DNA of 53,539 bases from positions 1 through 53,539 of the forward strand of contig NZ_MTAV01000095.1 in NCBI RefSeq assembly GCF_002154695.1, given 5' to 3'. Below the pieces are notes generated by a model. It saw only the letters and a program-made list of their open reading frames with translations. It made no database searches and was not told the origin of the DNA. A program made the translations under genes and the position numbers. Of this stretch, positions 1 to 7,179 are shown in pieces (position 1 is the first letter of the stretch; each line of letters starts with the position of its first letter). Origin of the DNA: Nostoc sp. T09 (GTDB lineage Bacteria; Cyanobacteriota; Cyanobacteriia; Cyanobacteriales; Nostocaceae).

Positions 1-1
1 T

Positions 2-2242
2 GCCAAATATATTAAACAAATTCAACCATTTCCCGAAAGAACGGCTTATACCTTTGTATACAACAGTCAGATAACCTTAGCTGGTCAACGCAGTTCCAAG
101 GTAGCGTCGCTTATCCAAAGTGTAGGAGCCACTAATCAATTAAAAGAGGACATAGTATCTCTGATGAACGGACAAGTAGCGTCGCTGAATCAAAATGGAG
201 CCACTAATCAATTAAAAGAGGACGTAGTATCTCTTATGCCTAGCCAGGTCAACGGAAAATCTAGCAGTTTAGGTCATTATCTCCAAGGTTTGCAACACGT
301 TGGCATAACCGTTAATGATATGACAAAAGCCCTAGAATTTTACATTGACGTGTTGGGTGGAAAAGTCGCAATTGGTGGGGATGGATTTGTTGGTGAAGAC
401 TTGCACAATCTGCTTTTTCAAAAAGAAGAATTAGAAGCATGGAAGCAAGGTCTTAATCCCAAAACCATAGGTGTCCCTAATATTAGAGATGGCTCGCAAG
501 AAGCCTTGGATGTAAGATTTATTTCCTTTGGTAACACTTGTGTTGAACTCATCCATTTTAGAGATGCTAAATTAGACTCTCAAGCACCAAATTGTATTGG
601 TAAGATACCTTCAGGCATTGGTTATGTCAACGCACCACACCTTTCTTTTTATGTAAAAGATGATGTGGATATCAATGACTTCGCCAAAATGTTAGAAGAT
701 GAATGCCAACGTCGCGGACTGACTAACGTCATTGCTAACCGAATTATTCATATTGATTCGGAAACTGCTAGAAAAAATGCGCCTCTAAAATATGCCAAGG
801 TAGACTTTATTGCCGATTTTGACGGTTGGTCTTTATTCTACTGTAAAGGTCCAAATGGTGAACAGTTAGAATTTAACCAAGTTAGAAGGAAAGCTAAAGA
901 AAGATTTAGCATTGCCCAAAAGGAATATAACCAAGCTAACGGCACAAACTACTGGTTTTACAATAATTCCGCACCGACAACTTCAGCCATCAGTGCCAAT
1001 ACAAACCACCGTTTATATGGAACATATAGTTCTACTATTAACGCTCCAGTAGAGAAGATTTGGCAAGTTTGGATGGAGCAAGCTTACACTGATAAGTTTC
1101 CCATTTTAGAACGTTATAGCGATGGTGTTCTACGCGAAGTCAAAATGCCTGGCATGGAGATGAAGCAAAGAGTTACCATCGATCGCCAAGTGGGATCGCT
1201 AACGATCAATCTTGTGGATCACCCTCTATTTACAGGTCGGTTTATTAATTACCTGTATCCGCCTCAAGAACCTGGTGCTTTGCCAATAGTAACTTTCACC
1301 ATTGATTTGCAACCTATCAATGAAAGTGCACTACAGCACAAAGATGCACAAGGATTTATTGAGACGGCTAAACCAGAAAATATCCGTCTGGCTGTCGAGC
1401 AACTAAAGCAAAGTGTAGAAAATACAACAACCAAGGAGGACAAAAATATGACTCAGTCACTAACACGTCCTGGAACCAAGTCTGAAATTGTCAGACGGAT
1501 GTTTGAAGCAGGCGAATCGATGAATGTAGAAAACTTTATCAAGTTCTACACCGAAGATGCCCATTACCAATTTAGTAACTTTCCAGTTGCTTATGGCCCT
1601 CAAGGAATTAGGGAAAGTTCAACTGACTTCCTGAATACAGTTGCCCAATGTTACCACCACATCAAAAATATGTGGGAACAGGGAGACACAGTTATCTGTG
1701 AAATGGAAGTTACCTACATCCGTCATGATGGTAAAGTTTTCAGACTTCCCTGTTGTGACACTATTATCTTCAAGGGTGATAAAGTCCAAGAACTAAGAAT
1801 TTACATGGACATTAGTCCAGTATTCCAAACAGAAAAAGTTCAACCTCAAGCGGCTAAAGCACCTGCATCCAACGGTTCCCTACTAACAATTATTGGGAAA
1901 ATGTATGAAGCATTGCACGCTGAAAATTGGGATGAATTCATGAAATTCTTCACACCTGACTTACTCTACAAAGTTGGTGCTAATGAGGCTGTAGTTGGTC
2001 CTGAAGCTTGCCGAGACTTTTTAGTTAACATCTACAAAGTTCTGAAACTGACAACCCATAATTCTAGAGGAACATGGGAAATTGGTAATACTGTGATTCT
2101 GGAAATGGATGCGAATTATGTCAACAAAGTTGACAAGCGCTTTATTCAAGTTCCTTGTACTGATATCTATCGCTTTGATGGCGATCGCATCTATGAATGG
2201 CGCGTATATCCAGATCCCTCTCAGTTGAATCTGAAATTTTAA
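2..2242 (+). CDS. VOC / SRPBCC / double SnoaL-like multidomain protein (5'-partial)
   Basis: The frame is open from base 2 to the stop at 2242, so the gene very probably begins left of the window; an ATG at 164 is only an internal possibility. Counting from that ATG, residues about 40-255 look like a vicinal-oxygen-chelate (glyoxalase/dioxygenase) domain (motifs LQHVGITVNDMTKALEFY, LHNLLFQ, EQLEFNQV). Residues about 285-420 look like an SRPBCC/polyketide-cyclase-type ligand-binding domain (STINAPVEKIWQVW). From about 430 to the end there are two consecutive SnoaL/NTF2-like domains (EIVRRMFEAGESMNVENFIKF and IGKMYEALHAENWDEFMKFF). All are small-molecule-binding or isomerase/cyclase folds, so the protein probably modifies an aromatic or polyketide-like compound; the substrate is unknown. 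A full ribosome binding site and ATG lie inside it at 1433-1450. A DJ-1/PfpI gene follows on the same strand. Confidence 0.8.
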   Translation, partial: AKYIKQIQPFPERTAYTFVYNSQITLAGQRSSKVASLIQSVGATNQLKEDIVSLMNGQVASLNQNGATNQLKEDVVSLMPSQVNGKSSSLGHYLQGLQHVGITVNDMTKALEFYIDVLGGKVAIGGDGFVGEDLHNLLFQKEELEAWKQGLNPKTIGVPNIRDGSQEALDVRFISFGNTCVELIHFRDAKLDSQAPNCIGKIPSGIGYVNAPHLSFYVKDDVDINDFAKMLEDECQRRGLTNVIANRIIHIDSETARKNAPLKYAKVDFIADFDGWSLFYCKGPNGEQLEFNQVRRKAKERFSIAQKEYNQANGTNYWFYNNSAPTTSAISANTNHRLYGTYSSTINAPVEKIWQVWMEQAYTDKFPILERYSDGVLREVKMPGMEMKQRVTIDRQVGSLTINLVDHPLFTGRFINYLYPPQEPGALPIVTFTIDLQPINESALQHKDAQGFIETAKPENIRLAVEQLKQSVENTTTKEDKNMTQSLTRPGTKSEIVRRMFEAGESMNVENFIKFYTEDAHYQFSNFPVAYGPQGIRESSTDFLNTVAQCYHHIKNMWEQGDTVICEMEVTYIRHDGKVFRLPCCDTIIFKGDKVQELRIYMDISPVFQTEKVQPQAAKAPASNGSLLTIIGKMYEALHAENWDEFMKFFTPDLLYKVGANEAVVGPEACRDFLVNIYKVLKLTTHNSRGTWEIGNTVILEMDANYVNKVDKRFIQVPCTDIYRFDGDRIYEWRVYPDPSQLNLKF
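101..238 (+). repeat. In-frame tandem duplication, about 72-75 bp unit, two copies
   Basis: Two near-identical copies start with GTAGCGTCGCT at 101 and 176 and share GCCACTAATCAATTAAAAG (128 and 200). The offset changes from 75 to 72 bases because of a 3-base indel, so the frame is kept. At protein level this repeats a segment of about 24 residues, with cores GATNQLKEDIVSLM and GATNQLKEDVVSLM. It lies just before the VOC domain. Confidence 0.85.
1433..1450 (+). promoter_or_regulatory. Internal Shine-Dalgarno and ATG inside the multidomain ORF
   Basis: AAGGAGG at 1433-1439 is followed after 8 bases by ATG at 1448-1450, in the same frame as the long ORF. It sits exactly at the border between the SRPBCC-like domain and the first SnoaL-like domain. 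Translation here would give a 264-residue protein (start MTQSLTRPGTK) holding only the two SnoaL domains. Either the two parts are made both as a fusion and separately, or the site is a relic of two formerly separate genes. Confidence 0.65.
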
Positions 2243-2276
2243 AATGTCTTTGAATTAGCCAGTTGTGACTAGTTCA

Positions 2277-2318
2277 GCAGAGGTGAGTTTAATTTAGAAT
2301 CTAATAAACTCCCTCTGC
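2277..2318 (+). other. Intergenic hairpin between the SnoaL and DJ-1 genes
   Basis: GCAGAGG and GAGTTTA on the left pair with TAAACTC and CCTCTGC on the right, with one bulged T, and the loop contains a further TTAGA/TCTAA pairing. There is no T-run after it, so it looks more like an mRNA processing or stability element than a strong terminator. Confidence 0.5.
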
Positions 2319-2360
2319 TTCCAGTGAGAAATTAAAACAAAAAATAAACGGTAACACCTC

Positions 2361-2996
2361 ATGACAAAAGCAATTAAAGGAAAAATAGGTGTACTTATTG
2401 AAGAACATTTTGATGCTACAGAATTTCGGCGCTTCAATGAGTACTTCCCCGAACAAGGTTATGAAGTAGAATACATTTCGCATTTATGGGGTAATAAAGA
2501 GCTACACTTCGGCTCTAACCCCGAAAATGACCAAATAGAATTTCATGTCACAGTTACCACAGAAGTCCAAGATATTGACCCAGCTGATTATAAAGGCATC
2601 ATTTGCATCGGAGCCTATGCAATGGATCGCTTGAGATATCAGGTAAATGTTAAAAAGGGTCAAAAAAATCAAGCTCCAGCAGTTGCTTTCTTGAGAAAAG
2701 CAATGGCAACAGATAATGTGAAATTAGGGACTATATGCCACAGTTTGTGGCTTTTCTGTGCCGATCCAGATTTACTGAAAGATCGGAAAGTAACTTGTGC
2801 TCATAACATTATTTGTGATGTCGAAAATGCCGGAGCAGACGTTGTTTATGACAACGATGTAACTGCTGATTTAGTCATAGATGGCAATTTAATTACAGGT
2901 AAGCATCCGGGAGTGGTAGAAGAATTCATGGCAGAGTTTGTCAAAGAAATTGAGAAAGCTAGCTCTCGGAATCAGGAAGTTGTTCAGTCAGTCTGA
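2361..2996 (+). CDS. DJ-1/PfpI family protein
   Basis: This 211-residue protein has the DJ-1/PfpI (class I glutamine amidotransferase-like) fold: an N-terminal strand KGKIGVLIEEHFDATEF, then the region DPADYKGIICIGAYAMDRLRYQ, then a nucleophile-elbow motif GTICHSLWLFC with the expected cysteine followed by His. The C-terminal part (DLVIDGNLITGKHPGVVEEFM) matches the family. Members include proteases/chaperones, deglycase-like enzymes, hydratases and isonitrile hydratases; which activity applies cannot be told from sequence. It lies 118 bases after the VOC/SnoaL gene on the same strand and may be co-transcribed with it. The size is normal for the family. Confidence 0.85.
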   Translation: MTKAIKGKIGVLIEEHFDATEFRRFNEYFPEQGYEVEYISHLWGNKELHFGSNPENDQIEFHVTVTTEVQDIDPADYKGIICIGAYAMDRLRYQVNVKKGQKNQAPAVAFLRKAMATDNVKLGTICHSLWLFCADPDLLKDRKVTCAHNIICDVENAGADVVYDNDVTADLVIDGNLITGKHPGVVEEFMAEFVKEIEKASSRNQEVVQSV

Positions 2997-3001
2997 CGGA
3001 T

Positions 3002-3041
3002 AAAAAAGCAAAGCGGTTGTGTAATCACACAACCGCTTTGC
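3002..3041. terminator. Bidirectional terminator between convergent genes
   Basis: A perfect 15-bp stem (GCAAAGCGGTTGTGT, 3008-3022, paired with 3027-3041) has a 4-base loop. A run of six A before it (3002-3007) becomes the U-run for the minus-strand LtrA gene. It lies between the convergent DJ-1 gene and the LtrA gene. Confidence 0.85.
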
Positions 3042-3045
3042 AAAA

Positions 3046-4233
3046 CTACTCCTGAGAGATAATTTGAGATCGACTCTTGCCAAATAAATCTAGAGCAACT
3101 GCGAGCACACAAGCACTAGCAACCAGTGCAATTAAAGCAACAGGAGTTAAGCTCTTACCTGCAATACCTAGGCATAAAACAAAAGCTCCTGCTCCTAAAC
3201 GATAAGCACTCAAAACTTTTCCTTGCCGTTTTTTTTCTAGAATACAAGTTGTTAAATTAATCACAGCTAAAATCATTAAGCACAGTGTTACTGCACCGCA
3301 AAAAAGTAAGCGTTCATTGTCTGGTAAGACATTAACTGCACTTTTGAAAATCATATGCTCAACTGCTACCCCTGTTGCTGCTAAACCCATAGCTAGGAGG
3401 AGGTGAGAATAAAGCCAAGTGAGGAAAATATTAACTTTACCTTCTTTCATAGTCTCTAATGGTGAGCCATCGATGCTGTCGAAGTAAAGCCACCAGAAAC
3501 TAAAAGCTATGCTCATTCCTAATAAAGCAACTACCGTAGATGAGAAAATCCACTCCTTTTGAGCTACACCTCTAACCACAGCAGCAACAGATTCACCTAA
3601 AACGATCATGGTAAAAAGTCCTAGTCGCTCTGGCATATGAGAGATGTCTGGTGTAATCTGAGTAGCGAAATGACCTGTACCCAAGGGCGCAATAAATTCT
3701 ACAATCAGCCCAACTGCCCACAGTCCAAAACGCCAAGGAGCTGGTACAAACAATGATAATAACCAAAAACTCGCACCCAGACTAAACCCCAATATATAAC
3801 GATTGAGTAGCGGCCGGGCTATTGGAACATGATATTTGGCAATGAGGAATTGAACAATGAGAATGCTGCGAGCACCTACATAAGTAATTGCAAAACCAAC
3901 AGCAGATGAGCTTAAACCGTGATGTACATTCACAGCTAAAGCCGCAATCAGAATCATTTGCAGGAGGGTTAATAAGCGATCGCTTAAATCATCAGTATCA
4001 AACAAAGTGGCGTAAAAAGTTGCTCCTAACCAACAAGACCAAATTGGTGTAAAAAGAGCCACAAAGCCAAGAATGCCAGCTAGAGAAACATTTTGGCTGA
4101 GATTATGAGCTAATTCCGCGATCGCAACCACAAATATCAGATCGTAAAACAACTCTAGCCAAGTAGCACGTCTTTCTTCTCCACGATCTTCGCCAATCCG
4201 TAATCTAGGTGGCTGCCATAATTTTTTGTTCAT
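3046..4233 (-). CDS. Low temperature requirement protein A (LtrA) family membrane protein
   Basis: This 395-residue, very hydrophobic protein has roughly ten or more membrane segments. It starts with the LtrA family signature, RATWLELFYDLIFVVAIAELAH, and contains HMPERLGLFTMIVLGESV, the second conserved LtrA motif. LtrA was named from a Listeria mutant unable to grow in the cold, but its molecular function (transporter or other) is not settled. It is transcribed against the DJ-1 gene and shares a terminator with it. The start ATG at 4233 is the first in frame and gives a complete N-terminus. Confidence 0.9.
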   Translation of the reverse strand: MNKKLWQPPRLRIGEDRGEERRATWLELFYDLIFVVAIAELAHNLSQNVSLAGILGFVALFTPIWSCWLGATFYATLFDTDDLSDRLLTLLQMILIAALAVNVHHGLSSSAVGFAITYVGARSILIVQFLIAKYHVPIARPLLNRYILGFSLGASFWLLSLFVPAPWRFGLWAVGLIVEFIAPLGTGHFATQITPDISHMPERLGLFTMIVLGESVAAVVRGVAQKEWIFSSTVVALLGMSIAFSFWWLYFDSIDGSPLETMKEGKVNIFLTWLYSHLLLAMGLAATGVAVEHMIFKSAVNVLPDNERLLFCGAVTLCLMILAVINLTTCILEKKRQGKVLSAYRLGAGAFVLCLGIAGKSLTPVALIALVASACVLAVALDLFGKSRSQIISQE

Positions 4234-4776
4234 TAGAACGGTAATATCAACTACTCATGAAAAACTATTTTACGAGTTTAAAGAAGTACCAATGATATAA
4301 ATTTCCGGTAACCAATAATTTTGGTTAATTTGAAATCTAGTTTGCATAATTTGTCCGAATTCAGGCGTATATATTATGTAGACATATTAAGTTACTCCGC
4401 CTTCAGCACTTTTACGAGACTATCTTCAGTTTTTGCTACACAAGCAAACAAAAACCAGGTAGAATGTCTGTTGTCTTCAGCCAGTGCAATTCCAAGATTC
4501 ACCTTGATATTGCCAAGTAGCGAGACAGCTAGAGTGCTCAAAGGATACATACAGCGATATCTCGCCCATCATTAAAGAAGTTACGTTGGTTAATTAAACT
4601 TGTCCTCAAATATAGAGGATAGCAGCGCTAGATCTTCATTACTTCAAGCACTATTACAAACAATTACTCCGACGTTTCAATCAGTAACAAACCTGCGAAA
4701 TTGAACTAAAGGGCTACATAAGTCAAGTTTTAGATTTAGCAACAATATCTACCCTTTTATTTCTGTAACAGTAAAG
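4234..4776. other. Divergent intergenic region (LtrA gene / AGE gene)
   Basis: This 543-base spacer must hold the promoters of both flanking divergent genes. It contains a TTG-started open frame of 84 codons (4321-4575) whose translation shows no recognisable domain and no ribosome binding site, so I do not call it a gene. I see no RNA gene or long repeat. Confidence 0.5.
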
Positions 4777-6603
4777 ATGAACAAAATCAGCTTCTCTTTC
4801 TCAGACACAATCACTGGTTACGTCACTGACTTTAACTCCAGCGATAAGTCTTTTGGCATTAAAACCTCAGATGAACGGGAGTATAGAGCATATCTCACTC
4901 CAACTGTTTATGCCAGAATCGCGCAAAACCTAGAAGAGCCTTATAGAGATTGCACTGGTGAAATTGAAAAACTGTTAGTTTCTGGTCAGCACGTATTTGC
5001 CTATGGTATTTTTTATCCTCAGGGAGATGACCATAAATTTGAAGTTAAGTCCTTAGTTTTTCCTAGCGATAAACCAGGCACCTATCGCCACGAAGAACCA
5101 GACTGGTGGGTAAAGCAGATACGTTCTATTGCTGACAGTTACCTGAGATGGCAGTTCAACTATCCCGATCGCGAAATTGATTACCACGAATACCGCACTT
5201 ATCTACACTTAGCTGGTGGTAAAAAGCGCGACGACTTTTTGCAAGAAACTGATACTATTTCTCGTCTCGTCTATGGCTTCGCTTCAGCTTTTCTATTGAC
5301 AGGCGAAGACCGCTTCCTCGAAGCCGCAGAAAGAGGCACAGAGTACTTGCGCGAACACATGCGCTTCTACGATCCAGATGAAAACCTCATCTATTGGTAT
5401 CACGGAATTAAAGTTACTGGACGCCGGGAACAAAAGCTGCTTACCTCCGAGTTTAGTGACGACTACGACGCAATCCCTGCCTACGAGCAGATTTATGCCT
5501 TAGCTGGTCCGATTCAAACTTACAGGATTACAGGCGATCCCCGCATTCTCAAAGATGCGGAAATGACCGTCGATCTCTTCGATAAGTTCTACCTCGACAA
5601 AGAAGGCGGCGGCTATTTCTCCCACATTGACCCCATTACCCTCGACCCTCGTGCCGAGTCTCTAGGTCGGAACCGCGCCCGCAAAAACTGGAACTCTGTT
5701 GGTGACCATGCTCCTGCTTACTTAATTAATCTGTGGCTGGCAACAGGTGACAAGAAATACGCCGACTTCTTAGAATACACCTTTGACACGATCGCCAAAT
5801 ATTTCCCTGACTACGACGACAGCCCCTTTGTCCAAGAGAAGTTCTTTGAAGACTGGAGTAAAGACCAAACATGGGGTTGGCAGCAAAACCGCGCCGTTGT
5901 CGGACATAACCTGAAAATTGCTTGGAACTTGATGCGGATGAATTCCCTCAAGCCTAAAGATGAGTACGTACAACTGGCTGAGAAAATCGGCTACCTGATG
6001 CCTAAAGTTGGTAGTGACCAACAAAGAGGCGGTTGGTACGACGTAGTCGAACGTGTTCTAGGTGAAGGCGAAGAACAGCATCGCTTTGTCTGGCACGATC
6101 GCAAAGCTTGGTGGCAGCAAGAGCAAGCCATCCTCGCTTACCTAATCCTCCACGGAATCTTGGATAAGCCAGAATACAAACGTCAGGCCAACGAAGCCGC
6201 AGCCTTCTATAATGCTTTCTTCTTGGATCATGATGACGGCGCGGTTTACTTCAACGTTCTAGCAAATGGCTTGCCCTACCTGTTGGGTAACGAACGCTTC
6301 AAAGGCTCTCACTCCATGAGTGCCTACCACTCAACAGAACTGTGCTATTTGTCAGTAGTCTACACTAATCTGCTGATTACCAAGCAACCATTAGACTTAT
6401 ACTTCAAGCCTCAACCAGGTGCATTCAAGGACAACATCCTGCGGGTGCAGCCAGATATCTTACCCCCTGGTAGCATCAAGATTGGTAAAGTCTGGATCGA
6501 CGACGAGCCATACACCGATTTTGACGCCAACGGCTTGACGGTGAAACTACCAGATACCAAAGCGCAAGTCAAAGTCAAAGTTCAAATTGTCCCTACCGCT
6601 TAG
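4777..6603 (+). CDS. N-acylglucosamine 2-epimerase (AGE) superfamily protein of the icfG cluster
   Basis: This 608-residue protein has two parts. Residues about 1-95 form a beta-rich extension (ITGYVTDFNSSDKSFGIKT, then VFAYGIFYPQGD) that may be a small OB-like domain. Residues about 105-560 form an alpha/alpha-barrel of the AGE/cellobiose-epimerase class, with aromatic-rich helices such as SRLVYGFASAFLLTG, YLREHMRFYDP, QNRAVVGHNLKIAWNLMRM and WHDRKAWWQQEQAILAYLI. The conserved His of the VVGHNLKIAW segment matches family practice. The sugar substrate is not known. It is the first gene of a cluster whose order matches slr1855-slr1861 of Synechocystis 6803, recalled as the icfG cluster that adjusts carbon metabolism to glucose and inorganic carbon. 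Confidence 0.85.
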   Translation: MNKISFSFSDTITGYVTDFNSSDKSFGIKTSDEREYRAYLTPTVYARIAQNLEEPYRDCTGEIEKLLVSGQHVFAYGIFYPQGDDHKFEVKSLVFPSDKPGTYRHEEPDWWVKQIRSIADSYLRWQFNYPDREIDYHEYRTYLHLAGGKKRDDFLQETDTISRLVYGFASAFLLTGEDRFLEAAERGTEYLREHMRFYDPDENLIYWYHGIKVTGRREQKLLTSEFSDDYDAIPAYEQIYALAGPIQTYRITGDPRILKDAEMTVDLFDKFYLDKEGGGYFSHIDPITLDPRAESLGRNRARKNWNSVGDHAPAYLINLWLATGDKKYADFLEYTFDTIAKYFPDYDDSPFVQEKFFEDWSKDQTWGWQQNRAVVGHNLKIAWNLMRMNSLKPKDEYVQLAEKIGYLMPKVGSDQQRGGWYDVVERVLGEGEEQHRFVWHDRKAWWQQEQAILAYLILHGILDKPEYKRQANEAAAFYNAFFLDHDDGAVYFNVLANGLPYLLGNERFKGSHSMSAYHSTELCYLSVVYTNLLITKQPLDLYFKPQPGAFKDNILRVQPDILPPGSIKIGKVWIDDEPYTDFDANGLTVKLPDTKAQVKVKVQIVPTA

Positions 6604-6623
6604 TCTGCTGGAAGTAATTAATT

Positions 6624-7031
6624 ATGGAGATTATTATCAGGACATTGCAAGTAACTGCAATCAGCACTGCAAACGGCGATGCAGCTCCAGCAGTACACCA
6701 GGAAGTGACTGTGGTGGAACTCGATGGCGATGTAGATGGCAAAACTGCACCTGAAGTGCAAGCGCAAGTTTTACCTTTGGTTCAACCAAAGAGTAAATTA
6801 CTGCTGGATTTAACAAAAGTGCCTTATATGTCTAGTGCTGGATTACGCACATTGCTGTTGCTACATCGACAGTTTGCTGGTCAAGATGGACAGCTGGTGC
6901 TGGTAGGAGTTGCCCCAGAAATTCAAGATACGATGTCGATTACTGGGTTTCTCAACTTTTTCAGCATTAGCGACACAGTAGAATCGGGCTTAGAAGCTCT
7001 CCAGGTCAAGGTTCACGCTCTACCTGCTTAA
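6624..7031 (+). CDS. STAS-domain anti-sigma factor antagonist (first of two)
   Basis: This 135-residue single-domain protein is of the SpoIIAA/RsbV type. After an N-terminal strand (VTVVELDGDVDGKTAPEVQAQV) comes the phosphorylation loop VPYMSSAGLRTLLLLHR, where one of the two serines is the expected phospho-acceptor. It probably switches partner depending on its phosphorylation by the HATPase kinase (11408) and dephosphorylation by the PP2C enzyme (9860). It lies 20 bases after the AGE gene, so it is almost surely in the same operon. It corresponds in position to slr1856. A G-rich hairpin follows it. Confidence 0.9.
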   Translation: MEIIIRTLQVTAISTANGDAAPAVHQEVTVVELDGDVDGKTAPEVQAQVLPLVQPKSKLLLDLTKVPYMSSAGLRTLLLLHRQFAGQDGQLVLVGVAPEIQDTMSITGFLNFFSISDTVESGLEALQVKVHALPA

Positions 7032-7036
7032 TTAAC

Positions 7037-7069
7037 AGAGGGAGAGTAAGGAAAAACTTAACTCCCTCT
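7037..7069 (+). terminator. Hairpin after the first STAS gene (possible partial terminator)
   Basis: AGAGGGAG (7037-7044) pairs with CTCCCTCT (7062-7069), with an inner TAAG/CTTA pairing. Only a short T-stretch follows, so it may attenuate rather than stop transcription into glgX. Confidence 0.5.
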
Positions 7070-7119
7070 TTGAATAGCTAAAACAAATCTAAATTGCATA
7101 ATCACTTCATCTGGTCGTC

Positions 7120-7179
7120 CTTAGTCATTAGTCATTAGTCATTTGTAATTACAAAGGACTAATGACAAAGGATAAATGA
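7120..7179 (+). repeat. Heptamer (STRR-like) repeat hairpin at the glgX start
   Basis: Direct GTCATTA heptamers (7124-7140) are followed by their inverted copies (7157-7166, and again just before the start codon). Together 7131-7166 form a perfect 18-bp no-loop palindrome with a single A/G mismatch. The element ends within 10 bases of the glgX ATG at 7176, so it must lie in the leader of the message. Confidence 0.75.

Noticed and set aside
4321-4575. 84-codon TTG-started frame in the LtrA/AGE spacer
   Set aside because: No ribosome binding site, no domain-like pattern, and a composition like its surroundings.
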